From contig QRFJ01001916.1 of assembly GCA_006176705.1 (NCBI GenBank), positions 248,001-312,000 of the forward strand: a stretch of DNA of 64,000 nucleotides, in the 5' to 3' direction. This stretch comes from Cocos nucifera (Eukaryota; Streptophyta; Magnoliopsida; Arecales; Arecaceae). The notes below the pieces were generated by a model. It saw only the letters and a list, made by a program, of their open reading frames with translations. It searched no databases and was not told where the DNA came from. The translations under genes and the position numbers were made by a program. Every line of letters begins with the position of its first letter. Position 1 is the stretch's first letter. Below are positions 58,855-64,000 of the stretch, in pieces.

Positions 58855-61125
58855 TATTAGATGTGTACCCTAGAAGCCAGATTGACTAAATACTTATAAT
58901 ACACTTCTAAGGATAATTTTATAATTTTGACTATAAATTAATAAAAAGGATTATTTTCTATCATAGTGTGTATTTAAAGTGTTTGTAATACAACCTTTGA
59001 GTTAATGGTAATGATAATTCATATTTTCAAGAGTTAAAAATTTAAGATATAAATTTTCATAATTAACTCATAAATAGCTTCCGACCGTAGGATCATCATA
59101 AGGATGGTGATCAATTCGAAAGGTTGGTATACGATCACTTTCTTAGGATATATATATCTTGAGTCTGCGGTGTGGAGATATTGGAGTGAGAGTATAGATA
59201 CTCATTAAAAAATGAGGACACTGAGCATGACCACCTCGAGTAGTCATAAGAAAGTCTATCTTCTCATCGATGACTAGCTCGATGCTGCAGTGGTGTATCT
59301 GGTTCTTTGACCTGAGGTATATCGGTAGTTCACCTTGAGGATGTTATAGTTTGACTATACTATAACTCGATCTCCTAGCCATTCAAAATTTTGAGATGTA
59401 TGTTGGCTATAGCATGTTCATTATAGGAATTGGATTACACTAATAGAAGATCTATCTTCCTCGATAGATGAGGAGTAGCCCTATGATAATCATGAGATTG
59501 AGTCCTTAAGCCCATGGCTATGGTAGAGTGAAGATGATAGAAAGAGTTTCTATTAGGATTTCATATTGGACTCAAATTGAATGATTAATTCATATAATGG
59601 ATGTTGGATTTGACGAGTTCACCTTAATCCTAATCCAGTCGGAGCTCAAGATAGAAGAACCGAATCACACAGATAACTGCACCGAGATATTCACTTTCAA
59701 TTCTGATGGATTGCCACCATATACTGCTAGGTGTTACTGATAGATTTTAAAAGCAATTAGAATGATTTTGATGATTGATCATTTTAATTATATGAATCAG
59801 AAAAGTTTTGATCCATCGAAAGATATTTTGATGATGTCGATGATAGAGATCATGACATGTCTCATTATTATATGAAATTGAATCTAACTAGATCATACAA
59901 ATAAGGATTTGGGTCTTGATGTCATCAATTGAGTTAATCCAGTTCGATTGATTTGGATTAGATCCAATCAAGTTCAAGGTAATCGTTCTAGCACATGATT
60001 GAGCTTAACTTTCTCCTTCTATAATCTTTCTGATTCATCACAATCGAATCAAATTTGATTTAACTCATTCCTATATTTTAAATAAATTCATTTTCATCCA
60101 ACTACAACCTATCTAGGTCAGATTAATTATAGAAATTAAATCCATTCATAGTGCAAATGGACTAAGGTCAAAAGTTGACCTATTTGAGAGAATTGAGGGT
60201 CACCTGATCAGATACTCCTAGAAAATTTTTTAGAAATTGTTTTGATCTAAGTTTTGGATATATGATAGGGCTTGAGTTATTCTATAAGTGTACCAAATTT
60301 TGTGATTTATAGTAGAGTTTTAAATAAATTTTGATAGAGTTTGATTTGAATTAAACTCTTAAGGGAAGAGTCCTAGGCGTAATGGACTATTCCTTATCTA
60401 CTCATGTTGCCCACTTTTTGAATCAATTTTGGTGACAAAACTAGATGGGATCTGGTGGTTTTTCATGGAGAATAGTTTCTAGAGTCTCTTTGATCAAATA
60501 ATAAGTGATTTGGTCAAAGAAGGACTCTAGATGGCGTTGGGTTTGAGAAACCTTTCTCATGCCATTATGAAGCATCGCACAAAATATATTTTCCATGCCC
60601 AAAGGAGCCAACTCTCTGATATCCCATACTCCCTCTATCCTCTCTCTTCATCTATTCTACAAGCCTAAAAAGTTAGGCATAAATCTAAGTTGAAGGTCCA
60701 AAGTTTTTGGCAAAAGATTCAGGATCTACGCGACGGTGTTCGTGAGATGGACAAGCAGCCTTCTTAAATTGGTTTGAAGGTTCCTTAGATCACATCCAGA
60801 TATGATCTTTGGAGAAAAGATTTATAAGAAGAAGATGTCTAGATCCTATCTAAGTAGATATTGGTAGAGGCCAGGCATGTGTGTGGCTCCTTCCAAAATC
60901 TTAGGATAGATTAGGTTCATCGTAGGATAATTTGATTATCCAAAATAAAGATATAAAATTAAATTAAATTTAATTCTATTTTTCAAATTTTAATATTAGA
61001 TCTTTAGGATCAGATCTGAGATATCTCAAATCTAATTAAGATTGAAAAAAAAAAATTTGAAATATTTCTTCAGATCTAATTAGATCTGAACGATCCTGTG
61101 CAAGAAAATAGATTTTTTTCCTTCA
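58855..61125 (+). repeat. Copia-D 5' LTR
   Basis: 2271 bp, tattagatgtgtaccc...ccttca; full-length form like 46240-48507. TG start mutated to TA. Confidence 0.93.
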
Positions 61126-61127
61126 AC

Positions 61128-61140
61128 TGATATCAGAGCC
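61128..61140 (+). promoter_or_regulatory. Copia-D primer binding site
   Basis: tgatatcagagcc, same single mismatch as Copia-B. Confidence 0.9.
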
Positions 61141-63020
61141 AGATTGGCAGTTCATTAGATCTATTTTAGATCTGATTTAATTCTTATTTATGATCTAATA
61201 TTAACAAATTTTAGATATCACATCAGATATAATTAGATCTAAAATTAAAAAATTAAAAATTTTATGATTTAGATCTATAATGTATGAGATGCATGACTAG
61301 ACTAGAAATAGAATAGTTCTATATGTAGTCTAGTATAATCATATTATTAAATTAATTAAATATAATTTTAAATCTAATTTATTTTTATTTTTTTAATATT
61401 ATAATTATTATAATTAGATCTAAAAAATAAAAAATAAGAATTTTTAATTTATTTATATGAGATATGAAAGATGCATGCTTAGACTAGTTATAGAATAGTT
61501 CTATAAAATATCTAGAATAGTTTTGTTTGACGTGATCAAATTTAAATTCTATTTTTTAGATATTATATGTGATAAATTAGATCTAAAAGTATGCATGTTT
61601 AATTTAGTTATGATACATAAGATGTATGCAAAATATGTATAAGTTAGATCATTAATTGTATATGTGATATATGATTTAGATCTAACTAGTTTTGTAGTTA
61701 AAATTATATTTCTGATTAAGATATTTTTCTTGGCCATCCGATCATAAGAACTAAGTAGGATTTTAAGGCCCTCTTCTTCTATTTGATGGGGTGTTCTTAT
61801 GATGTGTAGGGATGCTGCGCATTCGTTCTTAATCAAAAATCAAAACTTATTTTTCTACAAAATTCTAGATCCTAAAATCTTAGGATTTTATTACATATTT
61901 TATTCATGAATCCAAAACTTAATTAAGAATTAAGATTATGAAATTAATTAGATCTAAAAATTATGAATTTTTAGATCTAAGACTTATTCATAAAATTAGG
62001 TTCGGACTTGGGTAGCTCAATTAGGTTTAGCGGTTGATCAAATTGAATCAAGAGTTAGTTAGGTGAGATCAAAGAAAGCTTAGATTTAACCAGCCTAATA
62101 GGATTAAATCTGGGTCAAGATCGAATCACATTGAGATATGACTCGATCAAGTCAAGATCTAATTTGACTCCACGGTTCGAGCCTGAATTGTAGACTAATC
62201 CGATTAATTCTTATTCGATAATTTGGTATCTAAGATAAGTTTGGCAAATATGATCGACTATTTTTTAATTGGATCTAAATGCGTTCTTATCGAGTTAATG
62301 GCCTATCCATTCCATCGGTCTCACTTATCTGGCCATTTGTGTCAACCCAGTTCTGATTCGAGGTGGCTAACAATTCGAGCCAATCCATGCCACTAGGTTA
62401 ATCATAATTATTATGACTAAGTCAAGTCAAATTTAAAGAGACCTAAATTAAATCTTTCTAAAAAAATATTAAGTCTAAGGTCTTTCACCATTGTAGATAT
62501 GCGGGCCCTTCTCGGGGTTGATTGTTCTTGGCTGAATATAGTAGTTCAGTTGCACCGAAAAGATACAACCATATTTATTAGGCATTGGATGCTATGGGTT
62601 GGAGGATAAGTTGGGCTTAATATTTTCGGATACGGATGAGGGATGCAATCAGAAATTCAATTCATGCAAATGGTGGGTCTGACTTAACTAAGGAGTGGAT
62701 CAATATTCTGAACACGATGAGATTCATGAATTAGAGATCAGGTTTGGGTGCACCATAATTAGAGAATCATTGGATAAGAGTTGTTCACTCATTGGTTGAT
62801 CCATTATCAATAACTGTTATGTGAGATAGTGAGCCAGTCGGTGGGACCGCATCATCCACTAGAAATCAATAATCATGAAGATTTTTACATCTCTGCTAAG
62901 AAAGTGTAAGGATCCGAGTTAATAGTGAAAGCCTAATTTATTTAAAAATGAAACTCCTAAATAAATTGGTTAAGTCTAATTACAAAATCTAACTAGAAAC
63001 TTTGACTTTCTATAAGAAAG
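61141..63020. other. Copia-D 5' leader, noncoding
   Basis: Colinear with Copia-B 40342-42254. An open stretch at 61549-61836 on the minus strand has no support. Confidence 0.8.
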
Positions 63021-63830
63021 ATGTCTGCGTCCAACCCACTAGCCCATACCTTGGACACCCATAGACTGACCAGATCCAACTATAAAGATTGGCTTCGAAA
63101 CTTCAAAATTATTTTGAATTTTGAGAAGTTGACTCATGTATCGGAATAGGATCCTGCCACCTTACCAATCCATCCATCCGCTGATCAGAGAGAGCATCTC
63201 TCGAGAAGTGGATGGATGAAGATAACAAAATCAGATATTATATATTGGGCTTGATGTCTGATGAGCTCCAGTTCCAACATAAAGATGTTAAGACTAGCCA
63301 CCAAATATTGGCTCACCTATAAGAGTTGTTTGGTGAACAGAGTCGCACAACCAATTATTAAGTCACTAAAAGAATTTTTAAGGCTCAAAGTCAGTCCAAG
63401 ATTATTTTCTGATGATGATTAAGGACTTAGAAGAGCTTGAGAAGCTCGGTGTAAAGTTAGATTAGGATCTGCAGATTGATATAATTCTGCTGTCCTTGAT
63501 TGATGCATATGGGTAGTTCATCATAAACTACCATATGCATAAATTTTAAAATATCTTGGTTGAACTTATGAACATGCTAGTTACTGCTGTGCTTTTCATG
63601 AAAGATTCTAAAGGCTCGGTACTTGCTATGGAGTGGACTTCTTTCAAAAAAAAATCTTTTGAAAAGAAAAAAAAGTCTTTGAAGAAGCAGAAGGTGGATG
63701 GTCGAAAGAAGAAGAAGGCAAAGTCGAAGAAGAAGGTCGCTGATAAAGAAAAATATTTTCATTGCAATACTGACGGCCATTAGAAGTGGAGCTGCCCTCT
63801 TTACCTGGCCAGCCTAAAGAACAAGAATGA
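63021..63830 (+). pseudogene. Copia-D gag
   Basis: Starts MSASNPLAHTLDTH. Capsid blocks SDELQFQHKD and KDLEELEKLGVKL are broken by several stops. The last open part (63556-63783) holds the Lys-rich region and the knuckle YFHCNTDGH (63754-63795), again with Tyr for the first Cys, and with TAG in place of the Trp codon after His. Confidence 0.88.
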
Positions 63831-64000
63831 GGCAGATCCTTCTGGAGGTATGCTCGTTATAGAATCTAATCTTTTGATTTTTCTGCATCCAATTAGGTGC
63901 TTGACTCTGGTTCTAGTGCTCACTTATGTACTTCTATGTAGGGTCTTGAGGATAGCAGGAGGTCGAGGGATGGTAAGATAATCCTATGCATCGAAGAATG
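63831..64000 (+). pseudogene. Copia-D protease start, cut by window end
   Basis: Reads SGGMLVIESNL and then LDSGSSAHLCTSM after a frameshift, matching Copia-B 43090-43200. Continues beyond the window. Confidence 0.85.

Larger units (their letters stand above)
58855..64000 (+). mobile_element. Copia-D: second copy of the Copia-B family, runs off window
   Basis: LTR, PBS, leader and gag are colinear with Copia-B. It lies in the right LTR of Copia-C, so it is the youngest layer in this half. Its target duplication cannot be checked because the right end is outside. Confidence 0.93.

Noticed and set aside
1..64000. CRISPR arrays, bacterial operons, plasmid or phage functions, tRNA or rRNA genes
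   Set aside because: None seen. The direct repeats present are LTRs, subterminal repeats, tandem duplications or microsatellites.

Overview
The window is plant nuclear DNA made almost wholly of transposable elements nested inside one another. I found no host gene, tRNA, rRNA or prokaryotic feature. It is AT-rich. The Ty1/Copia, Ty3/Gypsy (Tat-type), Sirevirus and CACTA (En/Spm) families present, their size and the depth of nesting point to a large TE-rich angiosperm genome. A monocot, possibly a palm, is my guess, but nothing here proves it. Essentially every coding region is a decayed pseudogene with frameshifts and stops.

Layout. 1-560: end of a minus-strand Copia LTR. 561-7710: minus-strand Tat-type Gypsy (integrase, two RNase H regions, RT, protease, gag, 5' LTR). 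7711-34185: one minus-strand CACTA transposon spread over about 26.5 kb, about 9.0 kb once its insertions are removed. Inside it are (a) Copia-A, minus strand, 9614-23362, TSD gaaat, whose 3' LTR is split by a short gag-only retroelement, TRG-1 (plus strand, 11891-15195, TSD ctctt); and (b) a second gag-only element of the same kind, TRG-2 (minus strand, 26449-30171, TSD taaac/taaat), which splits the CACTA transposase gene. The CACTA itself sits in the RT region of a plus-strand Sirevirus, whose 3' part (RNase H, env-like ORF, polypurine tracts, LTR) runs from 34186 to about 38363.

38365-64000: a putative LTR of another element (38365-38795, resumed at 48513-48898) is split by Copia-B (plus strand, 38796-48507, TSD catcg) and broken again by Copia-C (minus strand, from 48899). 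The right-hand LTR of Copia-C is broken at 58855 by Copia-D (plus strand, same family as Copia-B), which runs off the window.

Order of events from the nesting: Sirevirus, then CACTA, then Copia-A / TRG-2 / Gypsy, then TRG-1 in Copia-A and the Copia LTR at 1-560 in the Gypsy; separately the 38365 LTR, then Copia-B and Copia-C, then Copia-D in Copia-C.

The most notable point is division of labour. TRG-1 and TRG-2 are gag-only elements. Both end Gag at the same TAG-TGA stop pair, 48 codons after the first cysteine of the zinc knuckle. The two Copia-A/C elements keep pol but have lost nearly all of gag. Other structures worth a look are a large foldback (arms of roughly 450-490 bp) near the CACTA right end, a 173-bp MITE-like foldback, a perfect 42-nt hairpin conserved in Copia-C LTRs, and a promoter-removing deletion in one Copia-B LTR.
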